DNA from: an uncultured Peptoniphilaceae bacterium
GTDB lineage: Bacteria; Bacillota; Clostridia; Tissierellales; Peptoniphilaceae
Length of the DNA: 64,000 bases
NCBI GenBank assembly: GCA_943912255.1
Contig: CALTTP010000003.1
Coordinates: 1 to 64,000, forward strand
Direction of reading: 5' to 3'
This document shows positions 1 to 8,709 of this stretch, one piece after another; positions within the stretch are counted from its first letter, which is position 1; every line of letters starts with the position of its first letter. Both the position numbers and the translations under genes were made by a program. Below the pieces are notes generated by a model. That model had not been told where the DNA came from. It made no database searches and saw only the letters and a program-made list of their open reading frames with translations.

Positions 1-313
1 GAAGTTGAAGTAACTTATCCAGATGGAAGTAAAGATACAGTTAAGGTTCCAGTAGAAATAACTGAAAAGAAAGACGCAGAAAAATACGAACCAGAAGCAG
101 AACCAATAACAAAAGAAGAAGGAACAGAAGTTACAGAAGACGATATAACAAACGCAGTAACAGTTCCAGACTATCCAGAAGATAAAGAAGCTCCAACAAA
201 GAAAATAGTAGATCCTGAACAAATACCAGACGGAAATACACCAGGAGAATACGAAGTAGAAGTTGAAGTAACTTATCCAGATGGAAGTAAAGATACAGTT
301 AAGGTTCCAGTAG
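1..313 (+). repeat. 258-bp Rib-module direct repeat inside the coding region
   Basis: Bases 1-55 recur at 259-313, an offset of 258 bp or 86 codons, the length of one Rib-like domain. More copies may lie upstream of the window. Confidence 0.8.
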
Positions 314-2022
314 TAGTAACTGAAAAAGGTCAAACTTCAGCACCTACAATCACAGCTCCAAAAGCAGGCGATACTGAAATCACAGGAACAGCAACACCAG
401 GAGCAACTGTAACAGTAACATTACCTGATGGAACACAAGAAACTATAACTGCAGATGATAAAGGTAATTGGACAGTAACTGTAACAACTCCTCTAGAAGA
501 AGGAGATACTATTATAGCAACTGCTGAAGAAGAAGGTAAGAAACCATCTGAACCAGCAACTGCGAAAGTAGGACCAAAAGATAAAACTGATGCTGATAAT
601 TATGAACCAGAGGTAACTACAGTAAAAACTGACTTAAACAAAGAACCAAAAGCAGAAGATGCCGTAACAAATAAAGACAGTCTTCCAGAAGGTACAACAG
701 TAACTTGGAAAGAAACTCCAGACGTAAGTAAACCAGGAGAAACAACTGGTACCATAGTAGTAACTTATCCAGATGGAACTACAGATGAAAAAGAGGTAAC
801 AGTAATTGTTAATGATTTAGATTCATCAAAAGTTCCTGAAGTTAAGAGACCTACTGTAGGAGATAAAGTTATTGTAGGAACTGGAGAACCAGGAGCTACA
901 ATAGTAGTAACTGATAAAGATGGTAATAAGATAGGTGAAACAGTAGTTGGTGAAGATGGAAAATGGACAGTACCTGTTCCATCAGATAAGAAGCTTGTTA
1001 AGGGCGAAACAATAACTGTGACTCAAACAGAAGAAGGCAAGAAGCCAACATCTGTAGACACGGTAGTAAAGGCAAGACCTTCAACACCAGAACCTACTCC
1101 AACACCTACACCTACTCCAGCTCCTGAAAAACCAGGAACAGATAGGACAAATGGTAAGGACAGAATTGAAACAGCTATTGAAATTTCTAAGAAGTACTAT
1201 GGAAGAGCAAATACTGTAATTATTGCAGATAGTAAGGACTTCCCAGATGCTATGACAGCATCAGTACTAGCTAAGTTATTAAAGGCTCCAATCTTATTGA
1301 CAAATACTGATAAGTTAGATCCTAGAGTAGCTGCAGAAATTAGTAGACTTGGTGCTAATGAAATTATCATCGTAGGTGGTAGATCATCAGTATCAGAAGC
1401 TGTAAGAGCTGAACTTAAGAGATTTGATAGTGATGAAGTTGAAAGAATCTTCGGTAGAGATAGATATGAAACTTCAGCACAAGTTGCAAGAAGAGTTGTA
1501 GGAATTACAGGAAAGCTTGGAACAGGAGTAATCACAAGTGGAGAAGTATTTGCAGACGCTCTAACTGTAGGACCTTTCGCATCAAGAGAGGGATTCCCAA
1601 TACTATTGGTAAAAGCTACAGAAATTCCAGCATCCATTAAAAATTCAATTGACGAACTAGCAATCTCAAGAGTGTATATTGCAGGTGGAGACACAACGGT
1701 ATCACCTGTACTAGAAAGTCAACTTCCAACAGTAGTTGAAAGAATGGCTGGAAGAACAAGATACGAAACTGCAATAGAAATTGCTGAAAGCAAGTTTGCT
1801 AATTCAAAAGAAATATTTGTAGCAAATGGTGAAATATGGGCAGACGCATTAGTAATAGCACCAGTTGGTGGATTACTGGATATGCCAATATTACTAACAA
1901 AAGCTAATGAAGCACCACAATCATTAAAAGACTATGTAAACAGATCATCTATTAACAAAGTAACAGCAATAGGTGGTAGATCCATGGTAAGTGACAAGGT
2001 GTTAAGTGAGCTTACAAAGTAA
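1..2022 (+). CDS. C-terminal part of a CWB2 surface protein (5' end outside window)
   Basis: The reading frame is open from base 1 to a TAA at 2020-2022, so the start lies upstream of the window and 673 residues are visible. In order they hold Rib-like modules (YPDGSKDTVKVPV, visible residues 1-105), an Ig-like module with TPGATVTV (about 115-190), another Rib-like module (200-270), a second Ig-like module (280-360), a PEPTPTPTPTPAP linker and three CWB2 repeats (381-673). CWB2 repeats hold proteins non-covalently to anionic wall polymers, so this is most likely an exported adhesin-like wall protein. The CWB2 part closely matches that of the next gene. Specific ligand unknown. Confidence 0.9.
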   Translation, partial: EVEVTYPDGSKDTVKVPVEITEKKDAEKYEPEAEPITKEEGTEVTEDDITNAVTVPDYPEDKEAPTKKIVDPEQIPDGNTPGEYEVEVEVTYPDGSKDTVKVPVVVTEKGQTSAPTITAPKAGDTEITGTATPGATVTVTLPDGTQETITADDKGNWTVTVTTPLEEGDTIIATAEEEGKKPSEPATAKVGPKDKTDADNYEPEVTTVKTDLNKEPKAEDAVTNKDSLPEGTTVTWKETPDVSKPGETTGTIVVTYPDGTTDEKEVTVIVNDLDSSKVPEVKRPTVGDKVIVGTGEPGATIVVTDKDGNKIGETVVGEDGKWTVPVPSDKKLVKGETITVTQTEEGKKPTSVDTVVKARPSTPEPTPTPTPTPAPEKPGTDRTNGKDRIETAIEISKKYYGRANTVIIADSKDFPDAMTASVLAKLLKAPILLTNTDKLDPRVAAEISRLGANEIIIVGGRSSVSEAVRAELKRFDSDEVERIFGRDRYETSAQVARRVVGITGKLGTGVITSGEVFADALTVGPFASREGFPILLVKATEIPASIKNSIDELAISRVYIAGGDTTVSPVLESQLPTVVERMAGRTRYETAIEIAESKFANSKEIFVANGEIWADALVIAPVGGLLDMPILLTKANEAPQSLKDYVNRSSINKVTAIGGRSMVSDKVLSELTK

Positions 2023-2038
2023 TAGAAGATTACTAGAG

Positions 2039-2068
2039 AAAGAGATCGGGTGACCGGTCTCTTTTTTT
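2039..2068 (+). terminator. Intrinsic terminator of the first surface-protein gene
   Basis: GAGATCGG pairs with CCGGTCTC (one G-U) around a short loop, followed by seven T. It lies 17 bp after the stop. Confidence 0.85.
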
Positions 2069-2284
2069 GTTTCAAATATGTAGGTGTTCTTAGTTTAGAT
2101 AACACTTTAAACTTAAAAGCATTTAAAATTTGAGATTTGGAAGAAGAATTATAAATTCAGCAGTTTACATGAAATTAACATTGTGAAAATAATTAACATA
2201 AACTTAACTTGTTTAAAGTGCTTTATAATGATACAGTTAAATTAAGCTGGATTTTAAATTTAAATTCAAAAAAAGGAGCAAAAG

Positions 2285-5200
2285 ATGAAAAAGAAAATTA
2301 TGTCATTATTACTTTCTCTAGCGATAATTTTCGGAACTGTTTCACCCGTTTTGGCAACAAATAAGCTTGAAAATTTCCAAGGGAAAAATCAAAATGTAAG
2401 TTACAAGGACTTTAAAAACTACTTAAGTAAGTCATTGAATGTTATGCTAATGGCAATCGAAGACCCTAGTAGGGGAATTAAAATTAGTATCGATGAAAAT
2501 GGAGGAAAGTTTGCAAGTGGCTTTGACATGGGTACGATTACTGAATATATTACAGGGAATCGCACTTCTAGAGATGTAATTCAAGGCCTTATTGACGATG
2601 GTTTCTTGTCTGTTGTAAAGGAAATCAATGGAAATAAAGTGAAATTTCTAGGATGGAAGTTGAATTCTGATGAAAGGATCTATTCCCAAGAGGAACTTTT
2701 GGACCATGAATTCACAGAGGACACTGTACTTAAAGCTATTTGGGACGATGAAGCAACAAAATATCCACCAGTGACAGAAGAAATAAATAATACAGTTGGA
2801 AATGCAGTTACAGAAGAAGAAGTACTAGATGCAGTAACAGTACCAACCTATCCAAAAGGAGAAGCACAACCAACAAAAGCGTTAAAATATGATGCAGCAA
2901 ATTTACCAGATGGAACAAGTAAAACAGATCATGTAGCTTATGTGGTGGTAAAATATCCAGACGGATCTACAATAGAAGTAAAGGTAAGAATAATAATTAA
3001 AGAGGCACCAGTAGAACAAAAAGAAATAAATCTAAAATTCCAATTAAATGGTGGAGTGTTTAAATCTGGATTGGATATAGATAATGCAATAACCATAGAA
3101 AAAGAAACAGAACCAAAAGTAATTCCAGCGTTCTACTTTGACATGGGACTAATGTCAGCAGTAAAAGAATTAAATGGAGAAGAGTTGGAATTTCTAGGTT
3201 GGAAGATGGAATCTGACGGAAAGATATACACTGAAGAACAATTAAAAACTTTAGAATTTACAAAGGATGAAGTTTTCATAGCACAGTGGAAATCAGAAGC
3301 AAATGAATATCCACCAGTAGTAAAACATATAGAAAAGCCATTTGGAAGTGAAACAACAGTAGAAGAAGTACTAAATGCAGTAACAGTACCAACCTATCCA
3401 AAAGGAGAAGCACAACCAACAATAGAATTACAATACCCAAGAGAAGATAAAGTAATTTCAAAGGGAGATACTCCAGGAACAAGCTATGCTAAAGTTTTGG
3501 TAAAATATCCAGACGGATCAGAAGCAGTAGTTACAGTAAATATTACAGTTGGACCGGAGGAAAAAGAACAAAAAGAAATAAATCTAAAATTCCAATTAAA
3601 TGGTGGAGTGTTTAAATCTGGATTGGATATAGATAATGCAATAACCATAGAAAAAGAAACAGAACCAAAAGTAATTCCAGCGTTCTACTTTGACATGGGA
3701 CTAATGTCAGCAGTAAAAGAATTAAATGGAGAAGAGTTGGAATTTCTAGGTTGGAAGATGGAATCTGACGGAAAGATATACACTGAAGAACAATTAAAAA
3801 CTTTAGAATTTACAAAGGATGAAGTTTTCATAGCACAGTGGAAATCAGAAGCAAATGAATATCCACCAGTAGTAAAACATATAGAAAAGCCATTTGGAAG
3901 TGAAACAACAGTAGAAGAAGTACTAAATGCAGTAACAGTACCAACCTATCCAAAAGGAGAAGCACAACCAACAATAGAATTACAATACCCAAGAGAAGAT
4001 AAAGTAATTTCAAAGGGAGATACTCCAGGAACAAGCTATTTCAAAGTGGTGGTAAAATACCCAGACGGATCAGAAGCAGTAGTTACAGTAAATATTACAG
4101 TTGCACCAGATACAAATGAAGTAAGAGTAAACTTTGTAATCAAAGAAGCTGACAAAGACAAGGCAGAATTTGTAGCAAATGAAGCAGGTGGAATATTAAA
4201 TTCATTAATATTCCCTAAGGGAAAAGATGCTAAGGAAGTAGAGGCACAAGCACCAGAAGTAAAAGTAAAAGAAGGTTATGAATTTAAAGGTTGGACCCCA
4301 GCATTTGAAGGAATCCTAAACGAAGATACAACCTATACAGCTATAATCGAAAAGAAGATAGTAGTACCAGAAGAGATCAGAGTAAACTTTGTAATCAAAG
4401 AAGCTGACAAAGACAAGGCAGAATTTGTAGCAAATGAAGCAGGTGGAATATTAAATTCATTAATATTCCCTAAGGGAAAAGATGCTAAGGAAGTAGAGGC
4501 ACAAGCACCAGAAGTAAAAGTAAAAGAAGGTTATGAATTTAAAGGTTGGACCCCAGCATTTGAAGGAATCCTAAACGAAGATACAACCTATACAGCTATA
4601 ATCGAAAAGAAGATAGTAGTACCAGAAGAGATTAGAGTAAACTTTGTAATCAAAGAATCTGACAAAGACAAAGCGGAATTTGTAGCAAATGAAGCTGGCG
4701 GAATAAACAATTCAATAGTATACCCTAAGGGAAAAGACGCTAAAGAATTAGCTACACAAGCACCAAAGGTAAAAGTAAAAGACGGATATGAATTCAAGGG
4801 TTGGACACCAGCATTTGAAGGAATCCTAAACGAAGATACAACTTATACTGCTGTAATAGAAAAGGTTAAGGTTAAACCAACTCCAGATCCTACACCTTCA
4901 GTTCCAGAACCGACTCCAGAAGAACCAAAGGATATTGTAACAGACAGAACCAATGGTAAAGACAGAGTCGAAACAGCTATAGAAATTTCAAAGAAATACT
5001 ATGGACAAGCGGACACTGTAATAATCGTAGATAAGGCTAATTTCCCAGATGCTATGACTGCTTCCGTACTTGCAAAAGTATTAAAAGCTCCAATTCTATT
5101 GACTAATTCTAAGGACTTAGACAGTAGGGTAGCTGCAGAAATAAAGAGACTTGGTGCAAGAGATATTATCATCGTTGGTGGTAGATCTTCTGTATCGGAA

Positions 5201-5824
5201 GCTGTTATGAGTCAATTAGCTAAATTTGACAAAGATGATGTAGAAAGAATTTATGGTGGAGACAGATACGAAACTTCAGCGCAAGTTGCTAGAAGAGTGG
5301 TATCAGTTACAGGAAAACTTGGAACTGGTGTTATAGCAAGTGGAGAAGTATTTGCAGACGCTCTAACTGTAGGACCTTTCGCATCAAGAGAAGGCTTCCC
5401 AATCTTACTTGTAAAATCAAGTTCAGTTCCAGGAACTATTAAAAATGCTATAGATGAACTTGGAATAAATAAGGTTTATATAGCAGGTGGAAGTTCAAGT
5501 GTTTCAAGTGCTGCAACCAGTCAATTACCAACAGTAGTAGAAACAATGAAGGGAAGTACAAGATACGAAACAGCTATAGACATAGCGAATAAACAATTCC
5601 CAAATGCTAAGTCAGTATTTGTAGCAAATGGACAAGAGTGGGCAGACGCATTAGTAATAGCACCAGTAGGTGGACTATTAGATATGCCAATTCTATTGAC
5701 AAAAGCAAATGAAGCACCTAAGACTTTAGTAGATTATATTAGAGAAAATAATATTGAAAAGATAACTGCCATTGGTGGTAGAACCATGGTAAGTGAAAAG
5801 GTGCTAAGTGATTTAGCTAAATAA
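2285..5824 (+). CDS. Repetitive CWB2 surface protein
   Basis: This 1179-residue protein has a Sec signal peptide (KKK, hydrophobic core, cut near VLA-T24/25). The next part has three pairs of a B-repeat-like module (..FLGWK.., 90 aa) and a Rib-like module (VTVPTYPKGEAQPT..VKYPDGS). Pairs two and three are nearly identical. Three 85-residue modules ending KVKEGYEFKGWTPAFEG, resembling Listeria-Bacteroides B repeats, follow. A proline-rich linker and three CWB2 repeats (about 887-1179) close the protein. The start is ATG after AAAAGGAGCAAAAG. It is followed by its own terminator and so is probably monocistronic. Its role is likely as a wall-anchored adhesin or spacer protein (inference). Repeat number probably varies between strains. 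Confidence 0.92.
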   Translation: MKKKIMSLLLSLAIIFGTVSPVLATNKLENFQGKNQNVSYKDFKNYLSKSLNVMLMAIEDPSRGIKISIDENGGKFASGFDMGTITEYITGNRTSRDVIQGLIDDGFLSVVKEINGNKVKFLGWKLNSDERIYSQEELLDHEFTEDTVLKAIWDDEATKYPPVTEEINNTVGNAVTEEEVLDAVTVPTYPKGEAQPTKALKYDAANLPDGTSKTDHVAYVVVKYPDGSTIEVKVRIIIKEAPVEQKEINLKFQLNGGVFKSGLDIDNAITIEKETEPKVIPAFYFDMGLMSAVKELNGEELEFLGWKMESDGKIYTEEQLKTLEFTKDEVFIAQWKSEANEYPPVVKHIEKPFGSETTVEEVLNAVTVPTYPKGEAQPTIELQYPREDKVISKGDTPGTSYAKVLVKYPDGSEAVVTVNITVGPEEKEQKEINLKFQLNGGVFKSGLDIDNAITIEKETEPKVIPAFYFDMGLMSAVKELNGEELEFLGWKMESDGKIYTEEQLKTLEFTKDEVFIAQWKSEANEYPPVVKHIEKPFGSETTVEEVLNAVTVPTYPKGEAQPTIELQYPREDKVISKGDTPGTSYFKVVVKYPDGSEAVVTVNITVAPDTNEVRVNFVIKEADKDKAEFVANEAGGILNSLIFPKGKDAKEVEAQAPEVKVKEGYEFKGWTPAFEGILNEDTTYTAIIEKKIVVPEEIRVNFVIKEADKDKAEFVANEAGGILNSLIFPKGKDAKEVEAQAPEVKVKEGYEFKGWTPAFEGILNEDTTYTAIIEKKIVVPEEIRVNFVIKESDKDKAEFVANEAGGINNSIVYPKGKDAKELATQAPKVKVKDGYEFKGWTPAFEGILNEDTTYTAVIEKVKVKPTPDPTPSVPEPTPEEPKDIVTDRTNGKDRVETAIEISKKYYGQADTVIIVDKANFPDAMTASVLAKVLKAPILLTNSKDLDSRVAAEIKRLGARDIIIVGGRSSVSEAVMSQLAKFDKDDVERIYGGDRYETSAQVARRVVSVTGKLGTGVIASGEVFADALTVGPFASREGFPILLVKSSSVPGTIKNAIDELGINKVYIAGGSSSVSSAATSQLPTVVETMKGSTRYETAIDIANKQFPNAKSVFVANGQEWADALVIAPVGGLLDMPILLTKANEAPKTLVDYIRENNIEKITAIGGRTMVSEKVLSDLAK
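3014..4117 (+). repeat. Two tandem 552-bp coding repeats
   Basis: Copy one begins at 3014 and copy two at 3566. By eye, 3014-3487 and 3566-4039 are identical, and the copies then differ at a few bases. Each unit is 184 codons, one B-repeat-like plus one Rib-like module. A third, diverged unit lies upstream. Confidence 0.9.
4126..4890 (+). repeat. Three tandem 255-bp coding repeats
   Basis: Units begin at 4126, 4381 and 4636, each 85 codons. The first two are essentially identical and the third has diverged (for example ILNSLIF has become INNSIVY). Confidence 0.9.
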
Positions 5825-5833
5825 TAAAATACT

Positions 5834-5864
5834 AGAGACTGGAAAATTCCAGTCTCTTTTTTTG
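5834..5864 (+). terminator. Intrinsic terminator of the second surface-protein gene
   Basis: AGAGACTGG pairs with CCAGTCTCT around AAAATT and is followed by seven T. Confidence 0.9.
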
Positions 5865-5871
5865 AGCACAG

Positions 5872-5913
5872 AAAAACTGTTGAGGAAAGTAAGACGCCCT
5901 CAACAGTTTTTTC
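5872..5913 (-). terminator. Terminator of the NADH oxidase gene
   Basis: AAAAACTGTTGAG pairs with CTCAACAGTTTTT across a 14-nt loop. T runs occur on both sides, so it can work in both directions. It lies just after the minus-strand stop. Confidence 0.8.
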
Positions 5914-5931
5914 CATTTTTTAAAATCTAAT

Positions 5932-7296
5932 TTATTTAAGAACTGCTCCTAGTGCAGCCATTGTAATATAGTTATAAGGCTGATTGAAATGGGGCATAAA
6001 GAAGATATCTGTTAGAGCTAATTCGTCGATGGTTACATCTTTTTGAATTGCCAAGCTGAACATATGGATACCCATGGAAACGTCATAGGTGGATCCAAGT
6101 TGAGCGCAGATTATTCTTCTGTCATCTTTTCTATAAATTATTCTTATCTTTACTTTAGCGTTTGGCACATCTTCCATAAATCCTGGTTTTTGGAAGTCTT
6201 CAAAGTCTTTGTACTCAACGTCTATTCCATATTTTTTTGCCAAGTCCAAGGACAATCCGGTCATTACTATTTTATGACCATAGATTTGCATTCCAGATGA
6301 GCCTTGCACCCCGGGTGTTTCAATGTCCATGCCACAGGCGTTTAGAGCGGCTACTATTCCTGAACGAACTGCATTTGTAGCTAGTGCAACATACTCTTGT
6401 TGCTCTGTAGGCTTGTAGTAGGTAGTTGCGCAGTCTCCAATTGCATAGATATCTTTGTTTGAGGTTCTAAAATGTTTATCCACTAGGTAGGCACCTGTTT
6501 TATCATGTCTTTCTAAATTTTCAAGAAGATATACATTTGGTACAAAACCTATGGAGTTTATTACAAGGTCAGCGTCGTAGGTACTATTATTTGTGACAAC
6601 TTGTTTTACCTTTCCATCTTCGCCTTTAAATTCTACAACATCTTCATTGAATATCAGTTTTATTCCGTTTTCAGCCATTGCATCTTCTAAGTCTTTTGAA
6701 AACTCGTGGTCATAATAATTTTGTAGGATTTTTTCATCTCTTGTAACAAGAGTGGTATTTTTGCCGATTCTTTGGAAAGCTTCTGCAAGCTCCACTCCTA
6801 TATATCCAGAGCCTACTACAACTACATTTTTAATTTCTTCCCTTTGGCCAATGGCTTTAACCTTTTGGGCGTCTTGGAAACGTTTTGCAACTTCTATATT
6901 CTCTAAGTCTTCTCCAGGAAGCCCGTTAGATCTTGGTGTAGAACCTGTTGCTATAATCAGCTTGTCATAGACTTCTTCAACCTCTTGTCCATCTTTTAAT
7001 CTGACTTTTACAGTCTTTTTGTCTTCGTCTACAGAAAGTACTTCAGATTCCATATGTACTTTTGCGCCCTTTTCTTCAAAGATATTTTTGTTGCAGTAGA
7101 AAAGTCCATCTGACTTTGAGATTTGTTCTCCAATCCACAACGCCATTCCACAACCTAAGAAAGAAATATTGCTATTCTTATCAAATATGGTTAGTTCACA
7201 ATCCTTAAAGTTGTCTAAAATGGTGTTAGATGCAGCTGTCCCTGCGTGATTTGCTCCAATTACTACGATTTTTGTCGTTTTTATCCCCCCCCTCAA
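5932..7296 (-). CDS. nox: Water-forming NADH oxidase (FAD-dependent)
   Basis: It belongs to the pyridine nucleotide-disulfide oxidoreductase family and matches NoxE-type enzymes that reduce O2 to water with NADH. An N-terminal FAD motif (VVIGANHAG) is followed by SFLGCGMALW with the redox-active cysteine, an NAD Rossmann motif (VVVGSGYIGVELAE), an FAD motif (DIYAIGDCATT) and the dimerisation domain ending FFMPHFNQPYNYIT. The only standard start is TTG at 7296, directly before a run of eight G, giving 454 aa. The ATG expected from homologues (MTKIVVIG) is ACG at 7278-7276, placed 6-7 nt after the G run, which would act as Shine-Dalgarno. The true start is therefore uncertain. Likely role is oxygen detoxification and NAD+ regeneration. 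Confidence 0.9.
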   Translation of the reverse strand: MRGGIKTTKIVVIGANHAGTAASNTILDNFKDCELTIFDKNSNISFLGCGMALWIGEQISKSDGLFYCNKNIFEEKGAKVHMESEVLSVDEDKKTVKVRLKDGQEVEEVYDKLIIATGSTPRSNGLPGEDLENIEVAKRFQDAQKVKAIGQREEIKNVVVVGSGYIGVELAEAFQRIGKNTTLVTRDEKILQNYYDHEFSKDLEDAMAENGIKLIFNEDVVEFKGEDGKVKQVVTNNSTYDADLVINSIGFVPNVYLLENLERHDKTGAYLVDKHFRTSNKDIYAIGDCATTYYKPTEQQEYVALATNAVRSGIVAALNACGMDIETPGVQGSSGMQIYGHKIVMTGLSLDLAKKYGIDVEYKDFEDFQKPGFMEDVPNAKVKIRIIYRKDDRRIICAQLGSTYDVSMGIHMFSLAIQKDVTIDELALTDIFFMPHFNQPYNYITMAALGAVLK

Positions 7297-7309
7297 TCTT
7301 ATTGAATTT

Positions 7310-7334
7310 AAACCCTACTAAAACGGTAGGATTT
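7310..7334 (-). promoter_or_regulatory. Imperfect inverted repeat in the nox leader
   Basis: AAACCCTAC and GTAGGATTT form 9-bp arms with one mismatch and a 7-nt spacer, between the promoter and the start. It could be an operator or an mRNA hairpin. Confidence 0.4.
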
Positions 7335-7342
7335 ATAATTGG

Positions 7343-7371
7343 ATTATAACATAATTGCCTAATATTTGCAA
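7343..7371 (-). promoter_or_regulatory. Promoter of nox
   Basis: On the minus strand TTGCAA (7371-7366), a 17-nt spacer, and TATAAT (7348-7343) with an extended -10 TG. Confidence 0.75.
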
Positions 7372-7691
7372 TAAAAATTAGTAGAATTGGATACAACTGA
7401 TTTTAATTATCATTTAATATAAACAAAAGGTAAATGAGTTAGTAGAAGAGAGGTATTGACTTGCAAAAAAATAAGGATAGAGGGGTAAAAATTTTACTCT
7501 AAGTGCAATTAACTTTATTATTTAAAGAGGCAGTAATTAAGGAAACGAAGAAGGGATAGTAGATTTTTAGGGCAAATTAAAGAAATATTGTTAGATTCTT
7601 CACTCATAAAAGATTGTAAGATAAATGAATATTCGAATGGAAAGGTAAGTAAAAAATTGTTCCAATATTCTAGAAAAAAATATGATTTTCA
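7372..7691. other. Intergenic stretch without a recognised gene
   Basis: No credible coding frame or RNA family was recognised between the divergent nox and dnaJ-like promoters. Very short ATG frames end within a few codons, and there is only a weak hairpin near 7480-7500. Confidence 0.6.
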
Positions 7692-7720
7692 TTGATAATT
7701 CTTTTCAGATATGTTACAAT
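7692..7720 (+). promoter_or_regulatory. Promoter of the dnaJ-like/clpB operon
   Basis: TTGATA (7692-7697), a 17-nt spacer, and TACAAT (7715-7720) with an extended -10 TG at 7712. Confidence 0.8.
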
Positions 7721-7726
7721 AATGAT

Positions 7727-7743
7727 GGTCAAAGAAAGTCAAA
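7727..7743 (+). promoter_or_regulatory. CtsR operator
   Basis: GGTCAAAGAAAGTCAAA is a tandem heptad matching the CtsR box (RGTCAAA NAN RGTCAAA). It starts 7 bp after the -10, over the expected transcription start, where CtsR binding would repress. The ctsR gene is not in this window. Confidence 0.85.
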
Positions 7744-7759
7744 GTTAAAGGAGGTTATT

Positions 7760-8698
7760 ATGGAATATAAGGACTATTATAAAATACTTGGGGTGGAGAA
7801 GTATGCTTCAGACAGCGAAATTAAACAAGCCTATAGAAAGCTGGCTAAAAAATACCACCCGGATTTAAATCAAGGTGATGAAAAGGCCTCCGAAAAACTT
7901 AAGGAGATAAATGAGGCTTATGAAGTTCTTGGAGACAAGGACAAGAGGAAAAAGTATGATACTTTTGGATCTAGTTATAACTTTACTGGCGGACAAAACT
8001 TTGATCCTTCTGCCTACGGTTTTGACTTTTCAAATTTTGGAAATGGTAACACCTACACTTATACAAGTTCCGGCGGAGAAGGCTTTTCTGACTTCTTCAA
8101 CATGTTCTTTGGTGGAGGTTTTGGTGGATTTGGAAGTAGGGCAAAGGACTCTGCAAGAGATATTTTCTCTGGATTTACGGGAAAGTCCAAGAGACAGAGA
8201 CAAAAGTATGAGACGGAAGTTTCAATTGGTTTAAAGGAAGCCTATAACGGTGCTGAAAAGGTACTGAATTTAAATATTAATGGTGAGAATAAAACTTTAA
8301 ATGTAAAGATTCCTAAGGGAATTTTACCAGGTAAGAAAATTAGAACTAAGGGTGAAAAGATAGGTCTAGACGGTGATATCTACATTAAGGTAAATGTAAT
8401 TGACTCTGAAAACATCCTTGACGGTTTAGATATTACTAAGAAGGTTAAGGTCTACCCATGGGATGCATTACTTGGTGAGAAGGTAGTGGTTGACACTTTA
8501 GAGGGAAGGATAAAGGTTAAAATTCCTGAAAAAATTAAATCTGGACAAAAAATTAAAGTGTCCAACAAAGGCTTTAGGGATATGAAAGGTAATAGAGGGG
8601 ATTTATATTTGGAAATTCAAATTGTAAACCCCGACAGTTTAAATGATAGACAAATTGAATTATATAAGGAGTTAAAAAAGTCTGTAAGTGAAAGGTAA
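7760..8698 (+). CDS. DnaJ/CbpA-type Hsp40 co-chaperone
   Basis: A 312-residue protein with an N-terminal J domain ([23 protein letters not shown] at 33-35), a Gly/Phe-rich linker (about 70-125) and a DnaJ C-terminal substrate-binding region. The four CxxCxGxG zinc repeats of true DnaJ are absent, so it is the CbpA type. It should stimulate the DnaK ATPase and deliver clients. The ATG at 7760 follows AAAGGAGG, and an upstream in-frame extension would run through the promoter and operator. clpB starts 11 nt after the stop. The shared CtsR operator suggests heat-stress control. Confidence 0.92.
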   Translation: MEYKDYYKILGVEKYASDSEIKQAYRKLAKKYHPDLNQGDEKASEKLKEINEAYEVLGDKDKRKKYDTFGSSYNFTGGQNFDPSAYGFDFSNFGNGNTYTYTSSGGEGFSDFFNMFFGGGFGGFGSRAKDSARDIFSGFTGKSKRQRQKYETEVSIGLKEAYNGAEKVLNLNINGENKTLNVKIPKGILPGKKIRTKGEKIGLDGDIYIKVNVIDSENILDGLDITKKVKVYPWDALLGEKVVVDTLEGRIKVKIPEKIKSGQKIKVSNKGFRDMKGNRGDLYLEIQIVNPDSLNDRQIELYKELKKSVSER

Positions 8699-8709
8699 GG
8701 TGGAGGATT

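Noticed and set aside
3276..4034. Two identical minus-strand open frames of 68 codons (3276-3482 and 3828-4034)
   Set aside because: They are antisense mirrors of the duplicated coding repeat, leucine-rich by composition and without ribosome sites.
2285..5824. Regular direct repeats that could suggest a CRISPR array
   Set aside because: Units are 552 and 255 bp, tandem without spacers, in frame within one protein-coding gene.
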